64,000 nt of DNA from Mangrovibacterium lignilyticum (GCF_010882175.1 NZ_WKLH01000002.1:1116001-1180000), one strand, 5' to 3'; shown: positions 1 through 8,116, counted from the first letter of the stretch. Notes: a model not told the origin generated them from the sequence alone. Numbers and translations: made by a program.

Positions 1-3
1 ATC

Positions 4-453
4 ATGTCGAACAACACCGTAATATTACATCGCGTTCTGACGACTTCTCCCGATAAAGTGTTTCGGGCTTTTGCTAATTCAGATGCCTATGCCTCGTGGC
101 TGCCTCCTCATGGCTTCATTTGTAAAATACATCAAATGGAGTTTCGAGAAAAAGGAAGCTACAAAATGTCTTTCACCAATTTTTCGACTGGCAATAGCCA
201 TTCCTTCGGAGGCGAATTTCTGGAAATAAAGCCCAATGAATTTATCAAATACACCGATCAGTTTGACGATCCCAATTTACCCGGAAAGATGATCACAACA
301 GTCCGGCTGACAAAGGTTTCATGCGGCACCGACTTGCATATTGTGCAGGAAGGAATCCCGGCTGTTATTCCGGTAGAGATGTGCTACCTGGGATGGCAGG
401 AATCATTAGAAAAATTAAAAAAACTGGTGGAGCCGGAGATTCCGGATGCATGA
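4..453 (+). CDS. SRPBCC / AHSA1-like domain protein
   Basis: A 149-residue protein with the pattern of the START-like SRPBCC fold, AHSA1 branch. It opens with a beta strand and the phrase SPDKVFRAFANSDAYASWLPP near residues 15-34, which is the typical helix-plus-W-x-P opening. A central G-G-E-F-L-E-I strand follows at about 68-75, and the C-terminal helix reads GWQESLEKLKKLVE. Length fits the family. Members bind small hydrophobic ligands or resemble the Hsp90 activator domain; the ligand here cannot be inferred. It is followed after 26 bp by a VOC-family gene on the same strand, a common pairing in environmental Bacteroidota, so the two may be co-transcribed. The ATG lies three bases from the window edge, so its promoter is not visible. 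Confidence 0.85.
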   Translation: MSNNTVILHRVLTTSPDKVFRAFANSDAYASWLPPHGFICKIHQMEFREKGSYKMSFTNFSTGNSHSFGGEFLEIKPNEFIKYTDQFDDPNLPGKMITTVRLTKVSCGTDLHIVQEGIPAVIPVEMCYLGWQESLEKLKKLVEPEIPDA

Positions 454-479
454 TCGCTAAAGCCTGAAATAGAAATCGG

Positions 480-929
480 ATGAAAAATAACTTATTACGA
501 ATGGACAACGTCGGCATTGTCGTAGAATCACTCGATGAGGCCATTTCTTTTTTTACCGAGCTTGGACTGAAACTGGAAGGACGTGCCATGGTCGAAGGCG
601 AATGGGCCGGGCGTGTTACCGGTTTGGGCGACCCAAGCGTTGAGATTGCCATGATGGTCTCCCCCGATGGACATAACAGGCTTGAACTCTCGCGATTTCT
701 TAAACCTTCCGTCGTTGCAGATCACCGGAACGCCCCGGTTAATACGCTCGGTTACCTGCGTGCCATGTTTGCCGTTGAAGATATCGATGATGTGGTAGAC
801 AGGCTCGGCAAACACGGAGCTAAACTGGTTGGCGAAGTCGTCCGGTATAAGGACTCGTATCGGCTTTGCTACATCCGCGGTCCTGAAGGGCTGCTTATCG
901 GGCTGGCCGAACCGCTTAGTAATCGTTGA
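480..929 (+). CDS. VOC family (glyoxalase/bleomycin-resistance fold) protein
   Basis: 149 residues with the paired beta-alpha-beta-beta-beta arrangement of the vicinal oxygen chelate superfamily. The first half starts MDNVGIVVESLDEAISFFTELGLK, and the second half has YLRAMFAVEDIDDVVDRLGKHGAKLVGEV, ending in GPEGLLIGLAEPL, the usual closing strand. The superfamily includes glyoxalase I, dioxygenases and drug-binding resistance proteins, and the subfamily cannot be set from sequence alone. Candidate metal ligands are present (H-N-R-L-E near residue 65 and a late E), but this is inference. It lies 26 bp after the AHSA1-like gene and probably shares its transcript. Confidence 0.85.
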   Translation: MKNNLLRMDNVGIVVESLDEAISFFTELGLKLEGRAMVEGEWAGRVTGLGDPSVEIAMMVSPDGHNRLELSRFLKPSVVADHRNAPVNTLGYLRAMFAVEDIDDVVDRLGKHGAKLVGEVVRYKDSYRLCYIRGPEGLLIGLAEPLSNR

Positions 930-1014
930 GTGACCAAGGATTAGGAAAATCCATTATCATTCAATCCGCTGTAAAAGAACTCGCCAAGTGATAATTTTAA
1001 AAACACCGGTTAAG

Positions 1015-1575
1015 ATGAGAAAATTAATCATGTGGAACATCATCACGCTTGATGGTTATTTTGAAGGAATAGAAAACTGGGACTTATCCTTCCATGATAC
1101 TATTTGGGGACCCGAACTTGAGCAACTCAGTATTGAACAGCTAAATTCGGCTGACTACCTCGTTTTTGGCCGGGTAACCTACGAAGGTATGGCCGCTTAC
1201 TGGAAAACGGAAGAAGGAGAAATTGCAGAACTCATGAATAAGATCCCCAAACTCGTTTTTTCGAAAACATTAAAATCTGTTGCATGGAACAACTCAACCC
1301 TTATTACAGAAAATGCTTCTGACGAAATTTCCAGATTGAAGCAGGAAGGTAACGGAAACATGTATTTGTTTGGAAGCGCATATCTTGCTGGATCATTTAT
1401 TAATGCCGATCTTTTTGACGAATATAGAATTGGGATCGCTCCGGTTATTCTGGGCGGTGGTCGACCTTTGTTTAAACAAGGAATACAGCCTAAAAAATTA
1501 TCTCTTATCTCGACTCAGCAACTTTTGAACGGCGGAGTCCTTTTAAAGTATTCAAAACCGCCTAAAGATACTTGA
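1015..1575 (+). CDS. Dihydrofolate reductase family (RibD C-terminal-like) protein
   Basis: About 186 residues. The family signature is clear: an N-terminal strand and loop MWNIITLDGYFEG, then DYLVFGRVTYEGMAAYW, IPKLVFSKTL, and the C-terminal MYLFGSAYLAGSFINADLFDEYRIGIAPVILGGGRPLF. These match the RibD C-terminal/DHFR fold proteins that bind NAD(P)H; the substrate of such stand-alone proteins is usually unknown. A GTG at 988 would add nine residues in the same frame. The ATG at 1015 is preferred because it places MRKLIMWNI at the start, as in relatives. The gene is not tightly packed with its neighbours. Confidence 0.85.
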   Translation: MRKLIMWNIITLDGYFEGIENWDLSFHDTIWGPELEQLSIEQLNSADYLVFGRVTYEGMAAYWKTEEGEIAELMNKIPKLVFSKTLKSVAWNNSTLITENASDEISRLKQEGNGNMYLFGSAYLAGSFINADLFDEYRIGIAPVILGGGRPLFKQGIQPKKLSLISTQQLLNGGVLLKYSKPPKDT

Positions 1576-1786
1576 CTATTCGTTCTAATTCTATACTCAA
1601 AAAAACAAAAGTATTACTGGTTAATATCACCGCTTATTCACTATCTGTGCAACGATCCCTGTTTCAGCCGATCTAAAAATACAGTGATGCAAATAGGGAA
1701 TTTCGTCTCTTGTACAACTGCCTTTATATTAACAACTTCAATTCGGAACTAAAAAACTTCAGACTCAACTTGAATTCAGATACAAT

Positions 1787-2275
1787 TTGAACACAACACA
1801 AACCGTTTTATTATCGTTTTCCGAGCCAAAAATTCATACAATTACAATGCCCCGAACAGAGAACCTCCATTTCATGGAAAGCCTGGGATTAATGATTATT
1901 TCTCATCGCAATTTGCTCAACAAGGAAACTATTGGACGAATAATTACAGAAATTAAAGCGATCCCCTTTATGCGAGAAGATTGTTTTGTCCTGATCGACA
2001 TTCGAAAGGCAATAATTGAATTGGATTCGGACGAAATCGCAGATCTGAGCAATTTTGTTTATGAACATTTGGGACACACCAGTCTTCGGAAATTCGCGAT
2101 CCTGTCACCGAATGCACATTTAAGCAAAACCGTTCAGTTTGTTAGAAATTATAAACACTCCTCCAAATACCAGGTTTTTACAACGCTTGAACCGTTGTTA
2201 AACTGGCTAAAGATACCCCAATCAAGAAAACGCCAGATTCAAATCAAGCTGGATCATTTTAACCAACTGAACTAA
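1787..2275 (+). CDS. Small STAS/SpoIIAA-like protein, function unknown
   Basis: A 162-residue frame that starts with TTG; in-frame ATGs lie at 1847 and 1874, so the true start is uncertain. The core alternates helices and strands: LGLMIISHRNLLNKETIGRI, then CFVLIDIRKAIIELDSDEI, then LRKFAILSPNAHLSKTVQF and a last helix YQVFTTLEPLLNWL. This resembles the STAS/SpoIIAA-like proteins that are often found singly in Bacteroidota and may act in signalling or protein binding, but no catalytic residues can be picked out. It stands alone between the RibD-like gene and the anti-restriction module. The family assignment is tentative. Confidence 0.55.
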   Translation: MNTTQTVLLSFSEPKIHTITMPRTENLHFMESLGLMIISHRNLLNKETIGRIITEIKAIPFMREDCFVLIDIRKAIIELDSDEIADLSNFVYEHLGHTSLRKFAILSPNAHLSKTVQFVRNYKHSSKYQVFTTLEPLLNWLKIPQSRKRQIQIKLDHFNQLN

Positions 2276-2342
2276 AGACTCAACATTTATAATCCAGGGC
2301 TATTTTTCGATGTAAGCAAAAAAGGGGAAATTCGCCTTTCGC

Positions 2343-2771
2343 TTAGTCTTCCCCTGGCAACATGATAATAATCGCCGGCGAAGGCTCGTCAATGTCGTAG
2401 GTCGATACAATAGCCTTCACAGTAACCAACCGGGTTCCCGGCTCCGATTAAAGTTCTTGTTTCTCATTATCCAGCCAACTCATTTCTGCCGGAAGTTGAA
2501 ACTGCACCTTGAAAAACAATAGTACACCACCCTTTGACTTTCGTGCATGGACGGCGAACATAAACAAGAGATCCCATAACCTGCCATCCAAATCTTGATG
2601 ATTCATTCCAACAGGAACTTCAACATAGCGATCCCAAACAGTTCGAATCACTAAAACCTGATACACAATACCGGCTTCACTGCTAAAGATAAAATCAACT
2701 TTTACTAATACGCCATCTTCAATAGGTTGCTAAGTTGTGTAAGAAGAAATAATTTGAAACTCTTTTGACAT
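2343..2771 (-). pseudogene. DUF6573 gene, copy A, killed by two in-frame stops
   Basis: The whole 143-codon frame of a DUF6573 gene can be read from the ATG at 2771 to the TAA at 2343, with the same length as copies B (5159-5587) and C (16288-16716). Two nonsense codons interrupt it: TAG at codon 14 (where B and C read K in TTKQAL) and TAA after NEKQEL (where B and C read Q). Frame and length are otherwise kept, including GRLWDLLFMFAV and the C-terminal IIIMLPGED. Point mutation rather than deletion therefore inactivated it, and recently. The family is of unknown function and is common on plasmids and conjugative elements next to anti-restriction genes. An internal start at 2666 could still give a 72-residue fragment. 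Confidence 0.85.
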
Positions 2772-2960
2772 ATGAAATACCCTTGCCCTAGGGATTTTTG
2801 TTGGCATCTGGCTCGCCGGTTTAACTCAAATTTTGAGTTTCTACCATTGAGCTGTCATGGATTAAGGCAAGGGGAACGCGAGAGCGTGATTCAAATGCCC
2901 TTGTCTGTTCCGTTGAGCGTAGATAACTTAGCCTGCAATTTTAAATGGAGTGGTTTTATC
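2772..2960 (-). promoter_or_regulatory. Repeated leader element upstream of DUF6573 copy A
   Basis: This stretch is clearly related to the leaders at 5588-5760 and 16717-16895. On the minus strand it holds, in order, a T/C-rich ACTC-ATTT block, AAGTTATCTACGC, an inverted repeat CAAGGG ... CCCTTG, the conserved TTAATCC-TGACAGCTCAATGG segment, and the run into the ATG at 2771. The short upstream frame that begins at the conserved ATGGTAGAAACTC ends after 8 codons here, whereas it stays open in copies B and C. This fits decay together with the dead downstream gene. Function as a promoter/leader is inferred from its recurrence in front of related genes. Confidence 0.55.
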
Positions 2961-3002
2961 TTTCAAAATGAAACGAACAAAAAAGGGGCATTGACCTACC
3001 CC

Positions 3003-3710
3003 TCAAAATTCAAACAACAATTGCTGCCCGATTCCCATTGCTGATCTTGGATGATCAACGAACTCAAGCTTCTTTTCCTGTATTCTCAGAACCATAAAAC
3101 TTTGCGATTCTGTAATCTCCCGGATATACGGTACTCCATGTTCAGGGTGAAGCTCTATTCGCCAACCCGCATAAAAGCGGTTCGCTAGCGTATCCATCCA
3201 ACAGACCTCACCTAAGAGTCCGTTCAAACAAAGGTTAATCACACTCATCATTGCGCAGGTTCGATCGATATCGGCTCCGAAAAACAAACAGTCGCGCTTT
3301 ATCTTTGCCGCAGCCAGCAGCATCCGACCGGAACCGCAGCAACAATCGGCAACCCGCTCTCCAAAGCCGGCGGGATTTAACATCCGGGCCATTAATTCAC
3401 AGACCGGTTCCGGAGTAAAGAATTGCCCGTTGTGTCCGTGACTGATGTATTCCATATAAAAATCACCGAAGCCGTCTTTCAGGCCTGTTCCGTTATTGTC
3501 CATTTCCAGGACCAATGCCCCAAAAGCTTCGGCCATCAGGTAGGCATCCGGCTTCTCGTAATTCCGGACAATTTCGTGGTACCGATCTTCTTTTGCACCT
3601 AAGGATAAGGCGCAAACTGTCATCTCAAGGAAATCATCAAAAACAGAATTCAAACCGTACTTGTAAGCGATTTGAAGAATATATTGGGAAAAACCTTTTA
3701 ACTGATTCAT
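3003..3710 (-). CDS. Orphan N6-adenine DNA methyltransferase-like protein
   Basis: 235 residues from the ATG at 3710 (a TTG at 3749 would add 13). An N-terminal helical part is followed by GHNGQFFTPEPVCELMARML, the entry to the HsdM/N6_Mtase catalytic domain, and by the SAM-binding motif VADCCCGSGRMLLAAA and the acidic FFGADID. The catalytic NPPY/F motif IV is not seen; where it would lie the protein reads VCWMDTLANRFYAGW. Methylation activity is therefore uncertain. Such short orphan methylase-like proteins occur with ArdC and DUF6573 on Bacteroidota mobile elements, and the gene sits directly after the ardC-like gene. A role in protecting incoming DNA from restriction is an inference from this context. 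Confidence 0.75.
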   Translation of the reverse strand: MNQLKGFSQYILQIAYKYGLNSVFDDFLEMTVCALSLGAKEDRYHEIVRNYEKPDAYLMAEAFGALVLEMDNNGTGLKDGFGDFYMEYISHGHNGQFFTPEPVCELMARMLNPAGFGERVADCCCGSGRMLLAAAKIKRDCLFFGADIDRTCAMMSVINLCLNGLLGEVCWMDTLANRFYAGWRIELHPEHGVPYIREITESQSFMVLRIQEKKLEFVDHPRSAMGIGQQLLFEF

Positions 3711-3763
3711 AATCGTCGATTTTAAGTTTTCAATTGTGATTAGCTGCAATGAAAAAGCGAAGG

Positions 3764-4685
3764 CTAACTTGCCTTCGCTATCTGTGGAACTAACCGATTA
3801 CTACCAGCCGGTCGCGGTTCGGATTGATGTTCCAAAATGTAATCGACAGCTTTCTGAGCCATGGAGGACGCAATCAACAGCATCTTCTTATCTTCCTTAA
3901 ACTTGCGAATCCAGCTTTTGATGTATGCAGCGCTGTTATCTATCGTAGTGTTTTGGATACCTGCCTGGTAGCATAGAAAGGACGCTCCCATCTCGGCTAC
4001 AAGTTCTTCTAAGGCGTAACAACCATCTTTAGAATCAAATTTAAAACCGGCAAGTTTTTCATGTCTGCCTGTCCTGTTGATATCCCCTGTACTGTGGCAA
4101 CATTCGTGGAAAAGTACGCTATGGAACTGTTCATCCTTGAAAAATGTCCTTGGATTGGGCATTCCAATATAATCCCCGGAAGGTGAATAAAAGGCATGTG
4201 ACTGGTCAAACCTGATCTCCGGACAATCCTTCCAACACTTGATAACCTGTTCAGCCTGTGCAATCGGGTCGAAATCATGGTCATGAGCTTCTGATGACGG
4301 AATCTTACCTTCGTCAATACCTTCGGTTTGTTTTAGGTTGAAAACGGTGTAATACCTCAGAAATGGAACTTGGTCAATACTCCCGTCCTTTTCTTCTTTT
4401 TCCAATATCTTCCAGAAAACAACAGGGAAGCCCTTCTCCCCTTTCAAAACATGACCTCCAAGTTCTTTGACCTGGTTAAAGGTGAGGAAATACGGTGATC
4501 CGAATTTGTCACGCAACAGTCAGTAGTAACCAGAAGTTCAATCCCCGGTAAACCTTCCGGTGAATCATATTCTGCGGTAAACCGTTTTCTACTTTCCACG
4601 GCATCTGCCACGGAATAACACCTTTTTCCAAACGTTCAATAATCAGGTTGGTAACCATTTCATAAATATCAAATGAAGATTTCAT
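3764..4685 (-). pseudogene. ArdC-like anti-restriction/zincin protein, frameshifted
   Basis: Two overlapping frames together make one ArdC-type protein. The 5' part runs from the ATG at 4685 to a TGA at 4509-4511 (58 codons: FDIYEMVTNLIIERLEKG, then VIPWQMPW, then VYRGLNFWLLL), which is the ArdC N-terminal ssDNA-binding domain. The 3' part (4516-3764) continues with FGSPYFLTFNQVKELGG and the zincin motif H-E-C-C-H in LFHECCHSTGDINRTGRH, with ELVAEMGASFLCYQAGI after it. The join needs a one-base shift near 4510-4516. No slippery heptamer is visible, so a simple mutation is more likely than programmed frameshifting. ArdC proteins protect plasmid DNA during conjugation. A TTG at 4516 could start a truncated metallopeptidase domain alone. 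Confidence 0.8.
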
Positions 4686-4822
4686 AGGAATCCGCTGCTG
4701 CCCTGCAGACTTATTTCGGCACCCTCTTTAACCAAGGGAATCTCTGGCACGCCATTAAACTTAAATTTTTGGCGTACCTCCATTGAGCTGTCCCGGATTA
4801 GGTCAACGGGGGTGTATGTCAT
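4682..4822 (-). CDS. Small upstream ORF overlapping the ardC start (46 aa)
   Basis: A 46-residue frame from the ATG at 4822 ends in a TGA (4682-4684) that overlaps the ardC ATG (4683-4685) as ATGA, the classic arrangement for translational coupling. It contains the phrase LIRDSSM followed by EVRQKFKFNGVPE. A related ATG-initiated frame (MVETQNLSLTGEPD) lies at the same place in the leaders of DUF6573 copies B and C, where it runs a short way into the gene in another frame. No protein family is recognised. It may be a leader peptide that controls translation or a relic of a former coding region; conservation of the start and overlap is the only support. Confidence 0.35.
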   Translation of the reverse strand: MTYTPVDLIRDSSMEVRQKFKFNGVPEIPLVKEGAEISLQGSSGFL

Positions 4823-4995
4823 TCCGATAATAATCGGAATGAACGCATCCGAAGGAAACGAGCCACGAAAAGCCTGCCCGGCTTGCGCGGTCAGACGGGC
4901 GAGTTCCCCTTTACCGTTCCGGGAAGCGTAAATAACTTTGACAGAAATTTGAGTGTAAAAAGCAAAATATAACCCAACAAGAAAAATATCTAAAA
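4686..4995 (-). promoter_or_regulatory. Leader region of the ardC-like gene
   Basis: Read on the minus strand it holds the block ACACTCAAATTTC, then AAAGTTATTTACGCTTCC, a C+G-rich hairpin region around 4870-4920, a near-palindrome at 4821-4840 (ATTCCGAT-4 nt-ATCGGAAT) and the small ORF that overlaps ardC. The 4807-4995 portion occurs again, almost unchanged, at 15930-16130, where no ardC follows. Its ACTCAAATTT and GCTTCCCGGAAC blocks are shared with the DUF6573 leaders. Promoter/leader function is inferred from position and recurrence. Confidence 0.5.
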
Positions 4996-5135
4996 AACAG
5001 CGTCTTTGACTTTCACAAACTCATAGGAAGAACTGTACGAAACAAACGAGAGCCTGGAGTCGTTGTCTTGAAATTGAAATCAGGCAACTGACACTCAAAG
5101 AATCACGATCCAACACGCTATAAAAACGAACAAAA

Positions 5136-5156
5136 AAAAGGGGAAATTCCCCTTTT
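5136..5156 (-). terminator. Intrinsic terminator after DUF6573 copy B
   Basis: The inverted repeat AAAAGGGGAA/TTCCCCTTTT with almost no loop lies two bases past the DUF6573 stop codon. On the minus strand it is followed by a T-rich run (TTTTTTTTGTTCG). The same hairpin is found after copies C and, with one change, A. Confidence 0.7.
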
Positions 5157-5158
5157 GC

Positions 5159-5587
5159 TCAATCTTCCCCTGGCAGCATGATGAAAATTGCCGGTGAAGA
5201 ATTATCAATATCATGAGCTGAAACAAAAGCCTTCAATGTAACCAACCGGGTTTCGGATTCCGATTGGAGTTCCCGTTTCTCATTATCCATCCAACTCATA
5301 TCTGCCGGAAGCTGAAACAATACCTTGAAAAACAAAAGTGCACCACCTTGTGACTTTCGTGCCTGGACAGCAAACATGAACAATAAATCCCACAACCGAC
5401 CATCCAAATCCGGATGATCCATACCATCGGGTTTCCTGATGTACCTGTTCCATACCGTTCCGGTCATTAGCACCGGGTAAACATTTCCTGCTTCTTCCGA
5501 AATCTTGTCATCAACTGCAACCAATACACCATCAGCAAGAGCTTGCTTGGTTGTGTAAGAAGAAATGATTTGAAACTCTTTTGACAT
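5159..5587 (-). CDS. DUF6573 family protein, copy B
   Basis: 142 residues, intact from the ATG at 5587. Family features are DGVLVAVDDKISEEAG near the N-terminus, VLMTGTVWNRYI, the central DLDGRLWDLLFMFAVQARK, FFKVLFQLPADMSW, and the C-terminal RLVTLKAFVSAHDID with a final IFIMLPGED. The family is of unknown function but is regularly carried on plasmids and conjugative elements, often beside anti-restriction genes as here. Copy C (16288-16716) is nearly identical, and copy A (2343-2771) is the same gene with two nonsense codons. It is part of the long direct repeat and is followed directly by a strong terminator. Confidence 0.8.
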   Translation of the reverse strand: MSKEFQIISSYTTKQALADGVLVAVDDKISEEAGNVYPVLMTGTVWNRYIRKPDGMDHPDLDGRLWDLLFMFAVQARKSQGGALLFFKVLFQLPADMSWMDNEKRELQSESETRLVTLKAFVSAHDIDNSSPAIFIMLPGED

Positions 5588-5760
5588 ATGAAATACCCCT
5601 GCCCTGGGGATTTTTGTTGGTATCTGGCTCGCCGGTTAAACTCAAATTTTGAGTTTCTACCATTGAGCTGTCACGGATTAAGGCAAGGGGAACGCGGCAG
5701 CGGGATTAATATACCCTTGCCTGTTCCGGGAAGCGATTAATATCTTTCTGAAAAATTGAG
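5588..5760 (-). promoter_or_regulatory. Leader element of DUF6573 copy B
   Basis: On the minus strand: CCACTCAATTTTTC, AAAGATATTAATCGCTTCC, the inverted repeat GGCAAGGG ... CCCTTGCC (8-bp arms), TTAATCCGTGACAGCTCAATGG, a second small inverted repeat ACTCAAAATTTGAGT, and the ATG of the gene. It is collinear with the leaders at 2772-2960 and 16717-16895. The two inverted repeats suggest a structured 5' untranslated region or protein-binding sites; which of these applies cannot be told from the sequence. Confidence 0.5.
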
Positions 5761-5801
5761 TGGAAACCCTAAAAAATACTATTGGTTCCTATGGGATAAG
5801 G

Positions 5802-7370
5802 CTAATAATTCCTCTGCCATTCGAGATAAACTCCAGAAGAACGCCGACTAAACAAATCCCGACCCACACCAACACACCGGAGGTTCGGTATTGAATCCAT
5901 GAAACTCAGGTCATGTCCGCGACCAAGTACCAACACATCATCGTGCCTTTCCAGATAAATTTCCAGCTCCTGTTCGGTTTGAAATACAGGAATTCTTTTC
6001 TGCGCATAAAATACAAAAGCATGGTCAAAGTCCTTATAGGCAACCACCTCCTCATGCGACCGGACAAGTTCTCCATACTTTTGAATCGGCGACTGATCAT
6101 CAATCACCTGGAACGGCTTCCAGAAAATAATCAATGTTGTCGCCATAAAAGCAATCGCTATTGAAAGCGCTCCGTATTCAACGGATTTTCGTCTTGCCAC
6201 TAAAGCAGCGATGGCGCCGATAGGCAATAGCAATAGCAACCAGGCATTCCAGCCAATATTCTGCAAAGGCGGCGTACTCTTCAGAAAAAAGAAAATGCCA
6301 ACCGGCATCAATACCGCAACAAATACAATAATATAAGTTTCGATCCGGGATTTGCGAAATGATTCCCGATCGTTGCTCAGTCCTGCAATGAAACTTCCAA
6401 TCAGCAAGCTTAAAAAGGGATAAGCCGGTGAAGTATAATTAATCAGTTTTGTTTGGGAGAACGCGTAGAAAATAACCACAACCAAAGCCGACAACGCTCC
6501 CATCACCATCAACGAATTACTTTTTCGTTGCTTCCAGACTTCTTTAAATGCTCGTATTGCAAAAACCGAAAACGGAAGCATACCTGCCAACAAGAATACG
6601 AAAGGCATTACAAACGGACCACGATGCCCTTTTAGTCCCTCGTCAAAACGATTCAGGTTATGTTCCAAAAAGAAAGCCCGAGTCCATTCACCACCTGTCT
6701 TAACATGCACGGCGTAGTACCACGGTACAGCCACAAGTGCGACCAACAGAACTCCCCACCAAGGTTTCAGCTCAACTATCCGTTTCCAACTCAATGTTTT
6801 TGTTATTAACATGAAAAGCAAATAGGTTAAACCAGGCAACAGCAGTCCAACCGGCCCTTTAGCTAAAATGCCCAGTCCCAAGAAAACGTACATTAGGGCA
6901 AACCATTTCCAACGACGTGAATACCATCCTTCGTAGAAAAAATAAATCGAAAGCGTATGACAAAGAATGAGATACGGATCGGGGGTCGCAAGCCGAAATT
7001 GAATAATGACATGCATCGAGGCCAGCAAGGTCAATGCCGACCACAAAGCAGCCTTTTTCCCCAAACGGCGAAGTGCGATCCAAAAAGTAGCCAGCACAAC
7101 GAACAAGCCACAAATAGCAGAAAAAAGGCGGGCTCCTGCTTCATTAACCCCCAATAACCAATAACCAGCCATCATTCCATAATACTCCAAGGCCGGTTTA
7201 TCTGTCCGAAGTTCCCCATTGAAAGTTGGAACAACCCACTCGCTGCTTTCCATCATTTCACGGGCACATTCCGCGTTCCGCGCTTCAGCAACCTGAAATA
7301 CGCTGGTTCCTCCCAAAAACGAAAAAAACAAAAGTCCACTCAACAGCAAAACAAATAAGAAATACCTCAT
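5802..7370 (-). CDS. ArnT/PMT-type membrane glycosyltransferase (GT83-like)
   Basis: 522 residues with about a dozen hydrophobic segments and the ArnT family N-terminal hallmark: VAEARNAECAREMMESSEWV, then a T-D-K-P-A-L-E-Y-Y motif near residue 60, in the first periplasmic loop where the catalytic acidic residues of ArnT lie (E-A-R-N-A-E). ArnT enzymes move an amino-sugar from undecaprenyl phosphate onto lipid A; Bacteroidota homologues often have unknown acceptors. It is the last gene of the cargo and points the same way as the PepSY and efflux genes, with 182 bp between it and the first PepSY gene. No regulator box of the type seen before the PepSY genes was found in front of it. A role in envelope modification is likely, the exact substrate unknown. 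Confidence 0.8.
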   Translation of the reverse strand: MRYFLFVLLLSGLLFFSFLGGTSVFQVAEARNAECAREMMESSEWVVPTFNGELRTDKPALEYYGMMAGYWLLGVNEAGARLFSAICGLFVVLATFWIALRRLGKKAALWSALTLLASMHVIIQFRLATPDPYLILCHTLSIYFFYEGWYSRRWKWFALMYVFLGLGILAKGPVGLLLPGLTYLLFMLITKTLSWKRIVELKPWWGVLLVALVAVPWYYAVHVKTGGEWTRAFFLEHNLNRFDEGLKGHRGPFVMPFVFLLAGMLPFSVFAIRAFKEVWKQRKSNSLMVMGALSALVVVIFYAFSQTKLINYTSPAYPFLSLLIGSFIAGLSNDRESFRKSRIETYIIVFVAVLMPVGIFFFLKSTPPLQNIGWNAWLLLLLPIGAIAALVARRKSVEYGALSIAIAFMATTLIIFWKPFQVIDDQSPIQKYGELVRSHEEVVAYKDFDHAFVFYAQKRIPVFQTEQELEIYLERHDDVLVLGRGHDLSFMDSIPNLRCVGVGRDLFSRRSSGVYLEWQRNY

Positions 7371-7552
7371 ACTTTAAGTCTTACTAAAAAAAGTTCAATT
7401 CCATTTTGATAAAAGCTGTCTTTCAGATACACATTCAACCTTGCTGTCCATCAACGAAAAAGTAAATAAGGCCATCGGTATTCCAGTTTCGCTATTTTAC
7501 CATTCACCTGAACAACCGCTCTCTTTCGTAACTTGTCTATTCTGAGTGGTAG

Positions 7553-7981
7553 TCATTTTCCGACGCCTTGCTCTAATAGCTCACCCCATTTCGTCAAATT
7601 GAGTTCAACTATTAATGAGTCACTTCTCAACTTCACTTCATAACCGGAGAAATCAATGGCGCACATTGCACTTGCTCCGATGATGGAATAATGAGGATAA
7701 TTCTTATGAACAGCGCACCGAACAGTGATTGGGAGTTCCTCTACCTCAATCTTCGTTTTTATTTTCAACACATTACCCTTTTTATCAAAGCACGCGGTCA
7801 CAAGCTGTTCTCCCAGATTGAAATCCGCATGCCACACGTTCTTGTATTGTTGCCAATGAATATTCCTGGCATCCACAAATCGCGATTCAAACGAATCCAG
7901 GATCTGACAATTGGGCGACTGAAAAACCTGTTCGGCTGTAACAATCGTCAGTGGAATCATAAGCCATACAAGAAGTTTCAT
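7553..7981 (-). CDS. PepSY-like (DUF2874) periplasmic protein 1
   Basis: 142 residues: a hydrophobic N-terminal signal segment (MKLLVWLMIPLTIVTA), then one PepSY-like unit with F-E-S-R-F, then W-H-A-D-F, then ACFDKKGNVLKIKTKIEVEE, then LPITVRCAVHKNYPHYSI. This order (VF..F......W...F..A.FD..G.W....T....LP..V) is typical of the small Bacteroidota proteins of the beta-lactamase-inhibitor-like PepSY group. They are periplasmic and frequently accompany OmpR-type two-component systems and efflux pumps, perhaps as sensors or inhibitors. A regulator box and a TAAGTTTG -7 element lie just upstream (8004-8039), so the gene has its own controlled promoter. It is a diverged paralogue of the next gene. 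Confidence 0.75.
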   Translation of the reverse strand: MKLLVWLMIPLTIVTAEQVFQSPNCQILDSFESRFVDARNIHWQQYKNVWHADFNLGEQLVTACFDKKGNVLKIKTKIEVEELPITVRCAVHKNYPHYSIIGASAMCAIDFSGYEVKLRSDSLIVELNLTKWGELLEQGVGK

Positions 7982-8003
7982 GTCATTCAGCTTTTATCCG
8001 ATC

Positions 8004-8039
8004 CAAACTTAAGGTTCAATTCTAAAGGAAATCTGAAGC
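8004..8039 (-). promoter_or_regulatory. Promoter with response-regulator-type box, PepSY gene 1
   Basis: On the minus strand the sequence has two 11-bp-spaced half-sites, CTTCAGATTTC and CTTTAGAATTG (8017-8038), followed 8 bp later by TAAGTTTG (8011-8004), a match to the Bacteroidota -7 consensus TAnnTTTG. The box covers the place where the -33 element would be. Tandem half-sites at 11 bp are typical of OmpR/PhoB-family regulators. The same box lies upstream of PepSY gene 2 and of the response-regulator gene. Confidence 0.65.
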
Positions 8040-8116
8040 GTACTTTTAGAAGGCTAGTTGGTTCTTTACGAATACCGAATGCGTACTGCTACAAAATTTT
8101 AGATGGCGAGCGGAAA

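Larger units (their letters stand above)
4807..5760. repeat. Long direct repeat, copy 1 (about 955 bp)
   Basis: This block and 15930-16888 share the same order of parts in the same orientation: the ardC-type leader with the 20-nt near-palindrome, a spacer with GAAAGAATATC-like sequence, the terminator hairpin, a complete DUF6573 gene and the DUF6573 leader. The sequences are nearly identical by eye with scattered substitutions and small indels. The two copies bracket the glycosyltransferase/efflux/two-component segment exactly, with outer genes differing on each side. A third, shorter and more diverged relative (2343-2960) covers only DUF6573 copy A and its leader. Confidence 0.85.

Noticed and set aside
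3003-3710. A complete restriction-modification system
   Set aside because: Only a methyltransferase-like gene without a visible motif IV is present; no specificity or endonuclease subunit lies nearby.
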